DNA from: Burkholderiales bacterium
GTDB lineage: Bacteria; Pseudomonadota; Gammaproteobacteria; Burkholderiales; SG8-39
Reading direction: 5' to 3'
Assembly (NCBI GenBank): GCA_027493935.1
Contig: JAOSJV010000001.1
Location: 1,860,001-1,924,000 of the forward strand
Length of the DNA stretch: 64,000 nt
Positions 28,339 to 37,582 of the stretch are shown here, piece by piece (the stretch's first letter is position 1; each line of letters opens with the position of its first letter). Both the position numbers and the translations under genes were made by a program. The notes under the pieces were generated by a model. The model was not told the origin of the DNA. It made no database searches and saw nothing but the letters and a program-made list of their open reading frames with translations.

Positions 28339-29757
28339 CTACAGATAGTCTTCCAGGTGCACCTTGCCCCAGTGCTTCGGCCAGCTGCGCTCGAAGTCCT
28401 GAGCGTCGTGGCGCGCCTTGATCGTCGCGTCGATACCGATCTTGCCGACGGTGCGCCAGAACGGGTCGGCGGCGAGCGGCTGGGCGCTTGGGTCGTATGG
28501 CGAGCCGCGCGTGTGCGGCACGACGATGACGTCGCGCGCCGGGTCACAGCGTGTCGCCATCGCGTGGTATACGTCGGAGGGCTTGTCGAGGTCGGTGTCC
28601 GGGCTTACCGCAATCACCATTTTGGTGTTCAGCCACGGCGAACCCATCGCGATCATCAGGGCGTCGTTCACGAAGCCCTCGCGCGGGTATTCGAACTGCA
28701 GGATGCAGGAGAGCGCCGCGCCCCAGGTGGGGAAGCGCACGTCCTTCACATTGAGACCCATCTCGGTCAGGCGGTTGTAGAGCATCGCTTCGTGGCACAA
28801 CCGCGGCAGCGGCTGGTGGTCGGTCTCCGGGCAGGTCTGGTGGTTGCGGTAGATCGGCCGGTCCGCGCGCATGGTGATGCCGGTGATCTCGATCTCGGGC
28901 AGGCGCGCGCCCTTCGGCAGGTAGTAGCTACTCGGCGACACCGAGACGCCGACTTGCTCGAGCGCTTCGAGGCTAACTTCGCCCTCGGCCACGATCTCGG
29001 CGTGCGCTGGGACGTCGAGGTCGATCGTCTCGGCCGCAACCATCTCGACGTCGCGGTCCATGATCGTGCCGACCATCTCGAGCTCGCCCCACATGTCCAT
29101 GTGCAGGCCGGAGTAGTTCGCCATGATCTCGTAGGCCGGGTGCAAGCCGAACACGAATGCCATCGGCATTTTCTTCAAGCCGAGCTCGCGGTACTTGCGC
29201 ATGATGACGTGCGTGTGCGGTGTGACGAAGCTCGGCAGGCCGCGACGCGGCCCGGCGGCGGCGGTGCCGGCGTGCGAGGTATTGTAGAAGCCAGTCTCCG
29301 GGTCCTTTACGATGTTCATCGCGGTGACGTATGGTCGCGTCTCCTGCTCGGAGTGAATCGGGATCGGGAGCTCGGTCCAATCGGCGTCTTTGCCGAGGCG
29401 CTTGACCTCCTTCACCGGCCCGTCTTTGACGTGAACGAACCCGCGCGCTGGCTTGCGGAGGCGGTAGGCGAGCGTCTTCAGGTAGTCGGATTGCGGCACC
29501 CCGAGGGCGCGCGCCTGCAGCGACCGGTGCTTGACCAGGATGTCGCAAAGCCGGAAGCCCGGCTTCTCGACAATGTTCTCGAACAGGATCGGCCGCTCGC
29601 TCTGCGCCGCGAGCGCGCCCACGTGCTCGATGCTGACCGGCTTCGCGATGCGCAGCACGATGTCGGCGTTGGTATCGAGGTAGCCGCGCAGGTCGCGGTC
29701 GAGCGGCTTTCCCGAGAGGCGCGGCGGTGCAGCATGACTGGGAGTGAGGTCCAACAT
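28339..29757 (-). CDS. UbiD-family (de)carboxylase, divergent (UbiD1)
   Basis: The protein of about 472 residues aligns with UbiD-type prenylated-FMN decarboxylases: RGYLDTNADIVLRIAKPVS, HSEQETRPYVTAMNIVKDPE, EMVAAETIDLDVPAHAEIVAEGE and the C-terminal LNTKMVIAVSPDTDLDKPSD. However, the EGPFGEF-type motif and the GxYR motif that supply the catalytic Glu-Arg-Glu residues in UbiD and Fdc enzymes are absent; FYNTSHAG and SPSSYYLPKGARLPEIEI stand in their place. It may therefore act on a different bond or substrate. I use the ATG at 29757 (GGAG eight bases upstream) rather than 29769. It is first in the operon with MarR. No ubiX gene for the cofactor is in the window. Confidence 0.85.
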   Translation of the reverse strand: MLDLTPSHAAPPRLSGKPLDRDLRGYLDTNADIVLRIAKPVSIEHVGALAAQSERPILFENIVEKPGFRLCDILVKHRSLQARALGVPQSDYLKTLAYRLRKPARGFVHVKDGPVKEVKRLGKDADWTELPIPIHSEQETRPYVTAMNIVKDPETGFYNTSHAGTAAAGPRRGLPSFVTPHTHVIMRKYRELGLKKMPMAFVFGLHPAYEIMANYSGLHMDMWGELEMVGTIMDRDVEMVAAETIDLDVPAHAEIVAEGEVSLEALEQVGVSVSPSSYYLPKGARLPEIEITGITMRADRPIYRNHQTCPETDHQPLPRLCHEAMLYNRLTEMGLNVKDVRFPTWGAALSCILQFEYPREGFVNDALMIAMGSPWLNTKMVIAVSPDTDLDKPSDVYHAMATRCDPARDVIVVPHTRGSPYDPSAQPLAADPFWRTVGKIGIDATIKARHDAQDFERSWPKHWGKVHLEDYL

Positions 29758-29793
29758 GGCATGCTCCATCGGGCACGGCGTCGGACTTGCAGA

Positions 29794-29819
29794 TTATTAA
29801 GTAGGTTTACTAAAGTCAA
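29794..29819 (-). promoter_or_regulatory. Promoter and candidate MarR operator upstream of UbiD1
   Basis: On the minus strand, TTGACT (29819-29814) is a good -35 element. About 17 bases on, the AT-rich TAATCT/TTAATA stretch can serve as -10. Between them lies an imperfect palindrome, TTAAGTA (29797-29803) and TACTAAA (29808-29814), with a four-base centre. Size and placement fit a MarR-dimer site, and a marR gene is third in the operon. Such an AT-rich island stands out against the GC-rich background. Confidence 0.6.
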
Positions 29820-30109
29820 GCTGCATTGCGGTGAGGACCAAGCCGGAGCGAGCGCTTCCGGCGCTCGACGGACACTATGCCCAAGCCGCAGGGGATAGGC
29901 GCCACTTCGCCGAGGCGTTCGCCTGGCCGGAAGACCTGGCGCGAGGGTCGCTGCGTCATCGGCGATCGCGCGCGCCGCCGGTTGCGCAGCCAGAAGGGAG
30001 CAGGGCTGGGCCGACTCTGCCCAGACGATCGCAGTCCAGGCTTGACATCAGGCGGCGTTGACCGGAGCATTGCGATGACCTTCGTGAGGCCTGCGCGCGA
30101 GGCCGGAGA
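29820..30109. other. Divergent intergenic stretch, no gene seen
   Basis: Roughly 290 bases lie between the UbiD1 promoter and the AhpD-like gene on the plus strand. Small open frames on both strands encode only arginine-rich, unrecognised peptides. A GAGG at 30099-30102 is the ribosome site of the next gene. No clear plus-strand promoter, hairpin or repeat is evident. Confidence 0.45.
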
Positions 30110-30652
30110 ATGCCGTTTCTAACGAGTTTGTCAGACGACGCCAAGCTGGCCGAGCTTTTTAGACTGCGGCCCGGCTATTACTCGCCGTTGCTGCGATTCC
30201 TGCAGCAGGTCATGCGCGGGGAGTCGGAGCTCACGGCGGGCGAGCGCGAGATGATCGCGGCTTATGTCTCCTCCCTCAACGGTTGCGATTACTGTGAGGG
30301 CGGCCACCGCGCGGCCGCGATCGCCCTCGGCGTCGACGAGCAAGCGTTCGACTCGCTGAGGGGCGGCATCCCCGGGGCGCGGGTGAGCGAGAAGCTGAAG
30401 CCGGCTCTTGCTTTCGTCTACAAGCTCACGCGCGCGCCGCGCGAGGTCAGTTGGTTGGACGCGGAGGCAGTGCTGGCGGCGGGCTGGAGCGAGACGACGC
30501 TGAGCGACGTGGTGCACGTCTGCGCCCTGTTCAACCTGTTCAATCGACTGGTCGAAGGCCACGGGATCGTCGGCATCCCGGAGCAGTACCACACCCGCGG
30601 TGCGCTGCATGCCCAGGAGGGCTACGTCGGCCAGTACCGGGATGCGGATTGA
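30110..30652 (+). CDS. Peroxidase-related AhpD-like protein
   Basis: The 180-residue protein is of the peroxidase-related CMD type: MRGESELTAGEREMIAAYVS, the redox centre SSLNGCDYCEGGHRAAAIAL (CxxC plus histidine near residue 62) and HVCALFNLFNRLVEGHG. The start at 30110 has GAGG seven bases upstream. It reads away from UbiD1 and converges with the CoxS-like gene. This is the third CMD-fold gene of the window; all three keep the CxxC-H motif, suggesting repeated exposure to peroxide-generating chemistry. Confidence 0.85.
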   Translation: MPFLTSLSDDAKLAELFRLRPGYYSPLLRFLQQVMRGESELTAGEREMIAAYVSSLNGCDYCEGGHRAAAIALGVDEQAFDSLRGGIPGARVSEKLKPALAFVYKLTRAPREVSWLDAEAVLAAGWSETTLSDVVHVCALFNLFNRLVEGHGIVGIPEQYHTRGALHAQEGYVGQYRDAD

Positions 30653-30709
30653 GCACGCGGGCGAACGCCCGTCGGATAGCCGGTCCAGGCGACGCGCGCG
30701 GGCAGCTTG

Positions 30710-31222
30710 CTACGACCCGCCGGCCGGCTGGGCGCGGCGGGTCGCCGCTACTTCCAGCACCGCGCGCACCATGCCGACATAGCCGGTGCAGCGGCAGAGG
30801 TGGCCGCTCAGCATCTCGCGCACCTGCTGCTCGGTCGGGTCGGCATTGGTTTCGAGGAATGCGGCGACCGACATCATGATTCCGGGCGTGCAGTACCCGC
30901 ATTGCAGGCCGTGATGTTTGCGGAAGGCGCGCTGGATGTCGTTGAGTTCGCCCTTGGCGCCGAGCAGGCTCTGCACGGTGTCGACGCGGCGTCCGTCCAC
31001 CTGGACCGCGAAAGTGAGGCACGCGCGCGCCGGCTCGCCATCGAGCCGGATGGTGCAGGAACCGCAAACGCCGTGCTCGCAGCTCGCATGGACGTCGGTC
31101 TGTCCCATGATCTGCCGCAGGAAATCGGTCAGCAGCATGCGCGGCTCGGCATGCCCGGTCGCCGAGCGGCCGTTGAGGGTGAAGTTGACGGCCCTGGGGC
31201 CGTCGGCGCTCAGTTCAGACAT
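30710..31222 (-). CDS. Molybdenum hydroxylase small subunit, two [2Fe-2S] clusters (CoxS type)
   Basis: The 170-residue subunit carries electrons from the molybdenum site to FAD. It has a plant-type [2Fe-2S] motif (CEHGVCGSC, then ARACLTF) in the N-terminal half and the C-terminal cluster motifs QCGYCTPG and CRCTGYVG. The start at 31222 overlaps the end of the FAD-subunit gene by 13 bases. With the two genes upstream it forms a xanthine dehydrogenase-family enzyme. The partner ligase across the divergent promoter suggests that the substrate is an aryl- or heteroaryl-CoA or the free acid. Confidence 0.93.
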   Translation of the reverse strand: MSELSADGPRAVNFTLNGRSATGHAEPRMLLTDFLRQIMGQTDVHASCEHGVCGSCTIRLDGEPARACLTFAVQVDGRRVDTVQSLLGAKGELNDIQRAFRKHHGLQCGYCTPGIMMSVAAFLETNADPTEQQVREMLSGHLCRCTGYVGMVRAVLEVAATRRAQPAGGS

Positions 31223-32037
31223 GCTCTCGCTTCCAGGATTGCGCGATGGCCGAGGCGCCGGACGAGCTGCCGGCGGTACATCGCGGTGCCATGAATGTCG
31301 TCGCTGCCTTCCAGGTCCCAGGCGAACTCGTTCAGCGCTTCCTCCACGCCGCCCGCGGGCAGGTCGCGCCAATCGCGCACGGTCGGCTTGTCGGCGACCC
31401 CGCCTACGCCCAGGCGAACGGCGCGGTCGGTCGCCTGCACCGCGACCGCGCACACCGCGAGATCGCCGTGCCGCTCGGTCATCTCCATGAAGGCGTAGCC
31501 GGTACGCTGCGCACGCACCGGAAACCGGACCGCGACCACCAACTCGTCGGGTCGGCGTGCGGTCAGCATCAGGCCGATCTGGAAATCAGCCGCGGGAACT
31601 TCGCGTCTGCCCGCCCTGGACTGCAGCACCACCGTTCCGCCCAGCGTAGCGAGGCAGAGCGGAAGCTCGGAGCTCGGGTCGCTGTGTGCGATGCTTCCGC
31701 ACACCGTGCCGCGGCTTCGCGTCTGAAAGTGCCCAACGTGGGGTAGCGCCGCGCTCAGGAGCGGCACAGTAGCCGCGAGGTCGGGCCAGGACATCAACTT
31801 CGCCTGAGTCGCGCTCGCGCCGACCTCGACGACACCGCCGTCGAGCCGCACATAGGAGAGCGCCGGCAGCCCCGAGATGTCGATCAGCAGCTTGGGTTGG
31901 ACCAGGCGGAAGTTCATCATTGCCACCAGGGACTGTCCGCCGGCGAGGATGCGCGCGTCCTCACCGCGGCGCGCGAGGTGTTCGACGGCCTCTTCTACGC
32001 TGCGCGCCCGGACGTATTCGAACTTTGCCGGTTTCAT
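31210..32037 (-). CDS. Molybdenum hydroxylase FAD subunit (CoxM type)
   Basis: The 275-residue protein has the FAD-binding PCMH fold: ARILAGGQSLVAMMNFRL near residue 29 and HFQTRSRGTVCGSIAHSDPS near residue 103, followed by the CoxM C-terminal domain. It lacks the cysteine-rich insertion that holds an extra [4Fe-4S] cluster in 4-hydroxybenzoyl-CoA reductase HcrB. This argues for an oxidising hydroxylase rather than a reductase. The start at 32037 overlaps the stop of the large subunit (ATGA). Confidence 0.92.
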   Translation of the reverse strand: MKPAKFEYVRARSVEEAVEHLARRGEDARILAGGQSLVAMMNFRLVQPKLLIDISGLPALSYVRLDGGVVEVGASATQAKLMSWPDLAATVPLLSAALPHVGHFQTRSRGTVCGSIAHSDPSSELPLCLATLGGTVVLQSRAGRREVPAADFQIGLMLTARRPDELVVAVRFPVRAQRTGYAFMEMTERHGDLAVCAVAVQATDRAVRLGVGGVADKPTVRDWRDLPAGGVEEALNEFAWDLEGSDDIHGTAMYRRQLVRRLGHRAILEARACLN

Positions 32038-35010
32038 CTGCCGATTCCCAGGTAGGCCAACAAACGCCGCCACCATGAGTCCCCGGGTACCGTCGCCGGA
32101 GGCCGTCCGGCCGGTGCGGCGGAGACTGCGGCCAGCCGCTGGAAAAACTGGCTCATCAGCACTCGCGCGGCACCGTCGAGCATTCGTCCGCCGACAGCGG
32201 CGACCTTGCCGCTGATCTCGATCTCGTAGTCGTACTCGAGCCGCGTACCGTCCGCTTCCGGCGCCAGCCTGATGCTGCCGCGACCGTGCGACGAGCCGAG
32301 CGGGCCGTTCAGCATGCCCGAGATGACCGCCGCCTCCGGGGGGACTAGGTCGCGCAACTCGACCTGCGCGTCGAACTTGCCGCGCACCGCGCCGACGCCG
32401 AGTGACAGGGTAGCCTCGTAGCGGTTTGGCGCTACGCGCCGCATCGCATGACAGCCCGGGATCGCTTTCGCGAGCTGGTCGGGATCGAGCAGCGTCTGCC
32501 AGCGCCTGCGGCGAAGTCGAAACGAGCGTCGAGCCGCGGCCGTGCAGCCCGCGTCCTCCCGGCTTTGCGACCGGCGCAACCCGCGCTTGTGGGCGGGCCG
32601 GTTCGGGACCCTGGATCAGCGCGGCGAGCTTCGACGGCGTAAGCGGCAAGCGCAGGTCGCGCAGACCCGTCGCGTCGGCGACTGCGTTTGCGATGCACAC
32701 CGGCGTGCTCATGACGTTGCCCTCACCGATGCCTTTCGCCCCGAGCGGGGTCAAGGGCGAGGGGGTTTCCATGTGAAGGATGAGCGGCTCGGGCACCTCG
32801 CACGCCGTGGGGCAAAGATAGTCGGCGAAGGTACCCGAAAGGAAGCTGCCGTCCTCGTCGTAGACGAACTGCTCGCGCAGCGCAGCGCCGACACCCCACG
32901 CAAAGCCGCCGTAGACTTGGCCGTTGGCGAGCAGCGGATTGAGCAGCTTGCCCGAGTCGTGCATCGTGACGTAGCGGTCGATGCGCACGTCGCCGGTGTC
33001 GCGATCGACCTCGACACCGCAGTAGTCGAACACGAAGCCGTAAGTGAGCGAGGTGTTGATCTGATCGGCGTCGTTCGGCGGCTCGAGTTCCGGGGGCGAC
33101 CAGACGCCGGTCTCCGAGACGCCCGGTTCCATGCCCGGCGGCAGTTCTCCCGGCGACCAGTGCGCGGTCCCCGCCACGCGCGAGAAGCGCAGCGACTTGG
33201 CCGGATCCTGGTACGAGAACACCTTGCCTTCGGCGAAACCGATCTCCGCGGCCGAAACGCCGAGCACGTGCGCGGCGATGCGCGCGAGCTTGTCGCGGAT
33301 CTTCTGCGCGGCGAGTTTCGCGGCCACCGCCGTCGAGGAGCTGAATCTGCTCGAGTAGTTGCCGGTCGCGATCGACCACGGGTCGCGCTGCGTGTCGCGC
33401 TCCATGTTGCCACACGATGTCGCGAGGCTCGAGTCCGAGCTCGTCGGCCACGATCTGGCTGAGGACGGTCGCATGTCCCTGCCCTTGGGGCAGGCTGTCG
33501 GCGGTCACGCTGACCCCCCCCAGCGCGTCGACGCTCACCGTCGCATAGGCGACGTTGCCGCCCTTCGGGCCGGCCTTGTGCCGCTCCTCGACGGTGTTAA
33601 TGGTGCTGAGGTAGCCCATGTTCGACTGCGCTGGCTCCACCACGACCGCATGGCCGATTCCGTACAACCGGCCTTCGGCGCGCGCCTGCTCGCGGCGGCG
33701 CCGCAACTCGTCCAGCTTGCCATCGCGCACCGCGATCGCGACCGCCGTCTGATAGTCGCCCGACTCGATCAGCGCGCCGGCCGCCGCCCTGTACGGAAAC
33801 GATCCGGCCGGGATCAGGTTGCGGCGGATGAGGTCGAGCGGATCCATGTTCATCTCGACCGCGACGCGCTGCATCAGGCGCTCGATCGCGTAGTAGATCT
33901 GCGGACCGCCGAATCCGCGCACCATCCCGGAGGGGGTCTTGTGCGTCACCACCAGCCGGTTGGTGATGCTCATGTGCTTGACGTCGTAACCGCCGGTCAT
34001 GATCCCGTGCTGCCGGTAGAGCGGGCCCGGCATCGGCGGCCTGAGGTAAGCGCCGTAGTCATCGAGCTGCTCGAAGCGGAAGCCAGTCACCTTGCCGTCG
34101 CGCTGCACCGCCGCCTGCGCGCGAATGATCCGGTTGGGCGCGGCGATCGCGGCGGTGAGGTGCTCCAGCCGGTCCTCGACCCATTTCACCGGGCGCCCGA
34201 CCCGCCGCGACGCGATGCACATCAGCACCACGTAGGGGAAGATCGCCTGCTTGACGCCGAACCCCCGCCCGAATAGGCGGGCGAGCGCATGCGCAGCTGC
34301 GGGCCCTTGACGCGCAGGGCCTTGGACATCACCGGGTGGACCGTGAATGGCCCCTGGAAGTTGGAGAGGACGTCGTACACCCCCTCCTCGGGGCGGTAAT
34401 GGGCGACGACCACGTAGCCCTCGAGCGGGGTCTGAGAGTTGCGCGGGTAGTAGACGGTCAGTTCCACCACGCGGTCGGCCTCGGCAAATGCCCGATCGGG
34501 ATCGCCGTAGTTGAAATGACGCTCGGACAGGATGTTGGAGCCGACCGCCTCGTGGACCAGCGGTGCGCGCGCCTGGGCCGCCGCCTCGGCGTCGACGACG
34601 CACGGCAGGGGCCGGTATTCGACCTTGACGTGCTCGGCCGCATCCTCGGCCAGGTAGCGGTCTTTGGCGATCACCACCGCCACCGCTTCGCCGACGAAGC
34701 GCACGCGATCGATGGCGAGCGACCACTGGTCGATCGGCTGACGCAGTACCGTCAGGAACGGGTCGGAGTCCTGCCTGATCTCGTGCCCAGTGAGAACCGC
34801 CACGACCCCGGGCTGCTGCAGCGCCTGGCGCGCGTCGATCGCGACGATTTCCGCATGCGCGTGCGGCGAGCGTACGATTGCGGCATGCAGCGTGTCCGGA
34901 CGGGTCGCGTGATCGTCACAGAACGGCGCCTGTCCAGCGAGCAGGCTGGCGTCCTCGACGCGCTCGAGCGGTCGGCCGACGAACTTCCCTACCTGGGCTT
35001 CGTGCTTCAT
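32034..35010 (-). CDS. Molybdenum hydroxylase large subunit with C-terminal CoxG-like (SRPBCC) domain; frameshifted three times
   Basis: The catalytic subunit of about 990 residues starts MKHEAQVGKFVGRPLERVED and carries the molybdopterin domains (SGMVRGFGGPQIYYAIERLM and the catalytic-glutamate motif GAKGIGEGNVM). It then continues without a stop into an SRPBCC/CoxG-like domain (TLLDPDQLAKAIPGCHAM, then RGSIRLAPEADGTRLEYDY), ending at 32034. Breaks fall at a C-run at 34262-34266, near 33409-33412, and near 32499-32511, the last at the domain junction. The fusion is thus inferred: the junction contains an indel, and a separate coxG gene without a visible start is the alternative. It heads the three-gene operon read from the 35.1-kb divergent promoter. 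Confidence 0.82.
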
Positions 35011-35066
35011 CGGGCGGGATCCTCTTCTGCCCGCCGGGGGAGGTCCGGGCAGACCGTGCGTGTGAC

Positions 35067-35121
35067 TTGTGCGATGTAAAACGCTTGTGATATTTTGTAT
35101 GCCTGCAGGCGGAGCTGTCAA
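35067..35121. promoter_or_regulatory. Divergent promoter A with AAATATC motif
   Basis: On the minus strand, TTGACA (35121-35116), a 16-base spacer and TACAAA (35099-35094) make a promoter for the molybdenum hydroxylase operon. On the plus strand, TTGTGC (35067-35072) and TATTTT (35091-35096) can serve the ligase gene. Both -10 elements overlap the motif ATACAAAATATCACAAG, read on the minus strand. The same AAATATC core occurs at three other promoters of the island. The neighbouring gcctgcaggc (35101-35110) is a 10-base palindrome. Confidence 0.6.
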
Positions 35122-35191
35122 TAGCGACGCCGCCGAGCGCGTGCGGCCGGGACGACGGAGCGCGGCAGCGGCGCGCGCAAGGAGGTGCAAG

Positions 35192-36788
35192 ATGCCGGGC
35201 GCGACGGCGCAGCAGCACGCGGTGATCATCGAGCCGGGGGGCGCTTCCCCGTGCTCCGCTATACGCCGCTTTTCAACGTCGCCGTGCCCTTCATCGATCG
35301 GCACGTCACCGAGGGCCGCGGCGGGCGCGTGGCGCTGCGGGGCGCGAACGGCGACGTTTCGTACGCGGAGCTCGCCGCGAACGTCGCCCGCTGCGCAAGC
35401 GCGCTCGGGGCGCTCGGCATCGGGCGCGGCGAGCGGCTGCTGATGGTGGTGCGCGACACGCCGCACTTCTTCTATGTCTTTTGGGGCGCGGTCAAGGCGG
35501 GCGTCGTGCCGGTCGCCGTGAATACGCTGCTGAAGGCCGCCGACTACCGCTATCTGGCCGAGGACTCCGGTTGCGCGGCTGTGGTTCACTCGCCGGGCCT
35601 GGAGGCGGAGGTGCGCGACGGCGTGTCCGGCCTCGGTGCGCGGGCGCGGCCGCTGACGATATCGTCCACCGACGAGCTGTGGCAATTGATGCAGCGGATG
35701 CCCGCTGAGCTGGAACCGGCGGCGACGCGACCCGAGGAGGATTGCTTCTGGCTCTACTCCTCGGGATCGACCGGCAAGCCCAAGGGCGTGGTGCACGTGC
35801 ACCGGGACATGGTCGTTACCAGCGAACGTTATGGCGTCGAGGTTCTCGGCATTCGAACCGACGACGTCGTGTTCTGCGCGAGCAAGCTGTTCTTCTCGTA
35901 CGGGTTCGGCGGCGGCATGACCTTTCCCCTGTGGGCCGGGGCGACGATCGTCTTGTCCGAGGAGCGGCCGTCGGCCGAGATGGCGCTCGACATGATCGCT
36001 CGACACCGCCCCACCGTTTTCTTCGGCGTTCCCACCCTCTACGGGCAGATGCTGCATGCGCTCGAGTCCGGTCCGCGCGATTTGGCATCGGTGCGGATCG
36101 CGGCTTCGGCGGGCGAGGCATTGCCCGCGGCGATCTTTCAGCGGTGGCGCGAGCGTACCGGCATCAGTATCCTAGACGGCATCGGATCGACCGAGGTGCT
36201 GCACATCTTCGTGTCCAATCGCCACGACGACATCCGGCCGGGGACCTCCGGACGGCCGGTGCCGGGATACGAAGTCAAGATCGTGGACGAACAGGGAACG
36301 AGGTGCGCCCGGGCGAGGTCGGGACGCTGATGGTGAAGGGCGACTCCAACGCGCGCTGCTACTGGAACAATCCGGAGAAGACGGCGGCGACCATGCGCGG
36401 AGAGTGGCTGAATACCGGCGACATGTACAGCGTCGACGAAGACGGCTACTACGTGAACGCCGGCCGCGGCGACGACATGTTCAAGGTCGGCGCCATGTGG
36501 TGCTCGCCGCTGGAGATCGAGGGGCGGCTGTTGCAGCACCCCAAGGTGCTGGAGGCGGCGGTGGTCGGCCGGACCGATGCCGATGGCCTGCTCAAGCCGG
36601 CCGCCTACGTCGTGCTGCGCGCCGCGAGCGACGCCGGGGACGCCACCGGCGAGGAGCTCGCCCAGTTCTGCAAGGCGGGGCTCGCCGGCTACAAGTATCC
36701 GCGCTGGTTCACGTTCGTCAGCGAGTTGCCGAAAACGGCGACCGGGAAGATCCAGCGGTTCCGGTTGCGGCAAGGAGACGTGACGTGA
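35192..36788 (+). CDS. Aryl-CoA ligase of the benzoate-CoA ligase family (frameshifted twice)
   Basis: The ligase of about 532 residues resembles bclA: WLYSSGSTGKPKGVVHVH (ATP loop), DGIGSTEVLHIFVSN, GRGDDMFKVGAMWCSPLEIE and PKTATGKIQRFRL with the catalytic lysine. The true start is the ATG at 35192, six bases after GGAGG, but a G-run (35236-35241) breaks the frame before FPVLRYTPLFNVAVPF, and one G is missing near 36294-36296. Its place opposite a molybdenum hydroxylase differs from the box context, so a heteroaromatic or hydroxylated acid (for example 2-furoate, as in hmf clusters) is more likely than benzoate. It overlaps the GntR gene by four bases. Confidence 0.85.
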
Positions 36789-37558
36789 GCGACCGTCGCG
36801 TGGCGGCGCGAGGTCGTGCGGGCCGTCGGCGCGCCGGCGCCAAGGGCGGGGCGCGCGGTGCGCGGACGCCTGCCCCGGCGTCGCGCAAGCCGCTGCACGT
36901 GGAGTGCTACGAGCGGATCAAGCACGAGATCATCACGCTGCACTTCCGCCCCGGCGAGTACTTGAACGAGGCGCAGGTGAGCGAGCTGCTCGGCATCGGT
37001 CGGACGCCGGTGCATCAGGCGCTCAACCGGCTCATGCTGGAGGGGATGGTCGAGGTCATCCCGCGCAAGGGCGTGATCGTCAAGGCGGTCAGCCTGAACG
37101 AGATCCTGGACATCATCGACGTCAGGGCGATCAACGAGACTTACTGTGCCCGGCTCGCGGCAGCGCGAGCGAGCGAGTCCGACGCCGCCGAGCTGGACCG
37201 AATCCTCGCCGAATCGGAGAAGGCGGCCGCCGCGCCCGACACCGTGCGCCAGATGCTGCTCGATCGCGACTTCCACAGCCTTCTCTCGCGCATTGCCGGC
37301 AACGTGGTGCTGGGCGAGATCATGCGGTCGCTGCACGAGCGCTCGCTGCGATTCTGGTTCATCTCGCTGCGCGATCCGGTGCACCATGCCCGCGTCAAGA
37401 ACGAGCACCGCGCGATCGTCGATGCGATCAAGGCGCACGACCCGGACGCCGCCGAGCGCGCGGTGCGCAACCATATCGAGTCCTCGCGCACCAACATCAT
37501 GGCGCACATCCTCGGTTCCGGGCCGGGGCAGCAGTCCCCGGCGGAACTTGCCGCCTGA
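36785..37558 (+). CDS. GntR-family transcriptional regulator (FadR/FCD subfamily)
   Basis: The 257-residue regulator has a basic N-terminal tail and a winged helix (HEIITLHFRPGEYLNEAQVS then ELLGIGRTPVHQALNRLMLE). The helical FCD effector domain follows (RAINETYCARLAAARASESD to EHRAIVDAIKAHDPDAAERA). The GTG start at 36785 overlaps the ligase stop (GTGA), with AAGGAGA upstream. FCD regulators usually bind carboxylic acids or CoA esters and repress catabolic operons. The AT-rich AAATATC motif at four promoters between 35.1 and 56.7 kb is a candidate operator, two of these promoters flanking this gene. Confidence 0.92.
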   Translation: MSDRRVAARGRAGRRRAGAKGGARGARTPAPASRKPLHVECYERIKHEIITLHFRPGEYLNEAQVSELLGIGRTPVHQALNRLMLEGMVEVIPRKGVIVKAVSLNEILDIIDVRAINETYCARLAAARASESDAAELDRILAESEKAAAAPDTVRQMLLDRDFHSLLSRIAGNVVLGEIMRSLHERSLRFWFISLRDPVHHARVKNEHRAIVDAIKAHDPDAAERAVRNHIESSRTNIMAHILGSGPGQQSPAELAA

Positions 37559-37582
37559 TCGTGCTCGGGTCGCGCTGCGGCG

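Noticed and set aside
31210..33474. A single minus-strand frame that seems to join the Mo-hydroxylase large subunit C-terminus to the FAD subunit
   Set aside because: The middle section loses homology while the CoxG-like domain reads in another frame. The apparent fusion comes from indels, and the FAD subunit has its own ATG overlapping the previous stop.
30710..36788. 4-hydroxybenzoyl-CoA reductase (hcrABC) with 4-hydroxybenzoate-CoA ligase
   Set aside because: The FAD subunit lacks the cysteine-rich insertion that holds the extra [4Fe-4S] cluster of HcrB, so the reductive enzyme is unlikely.
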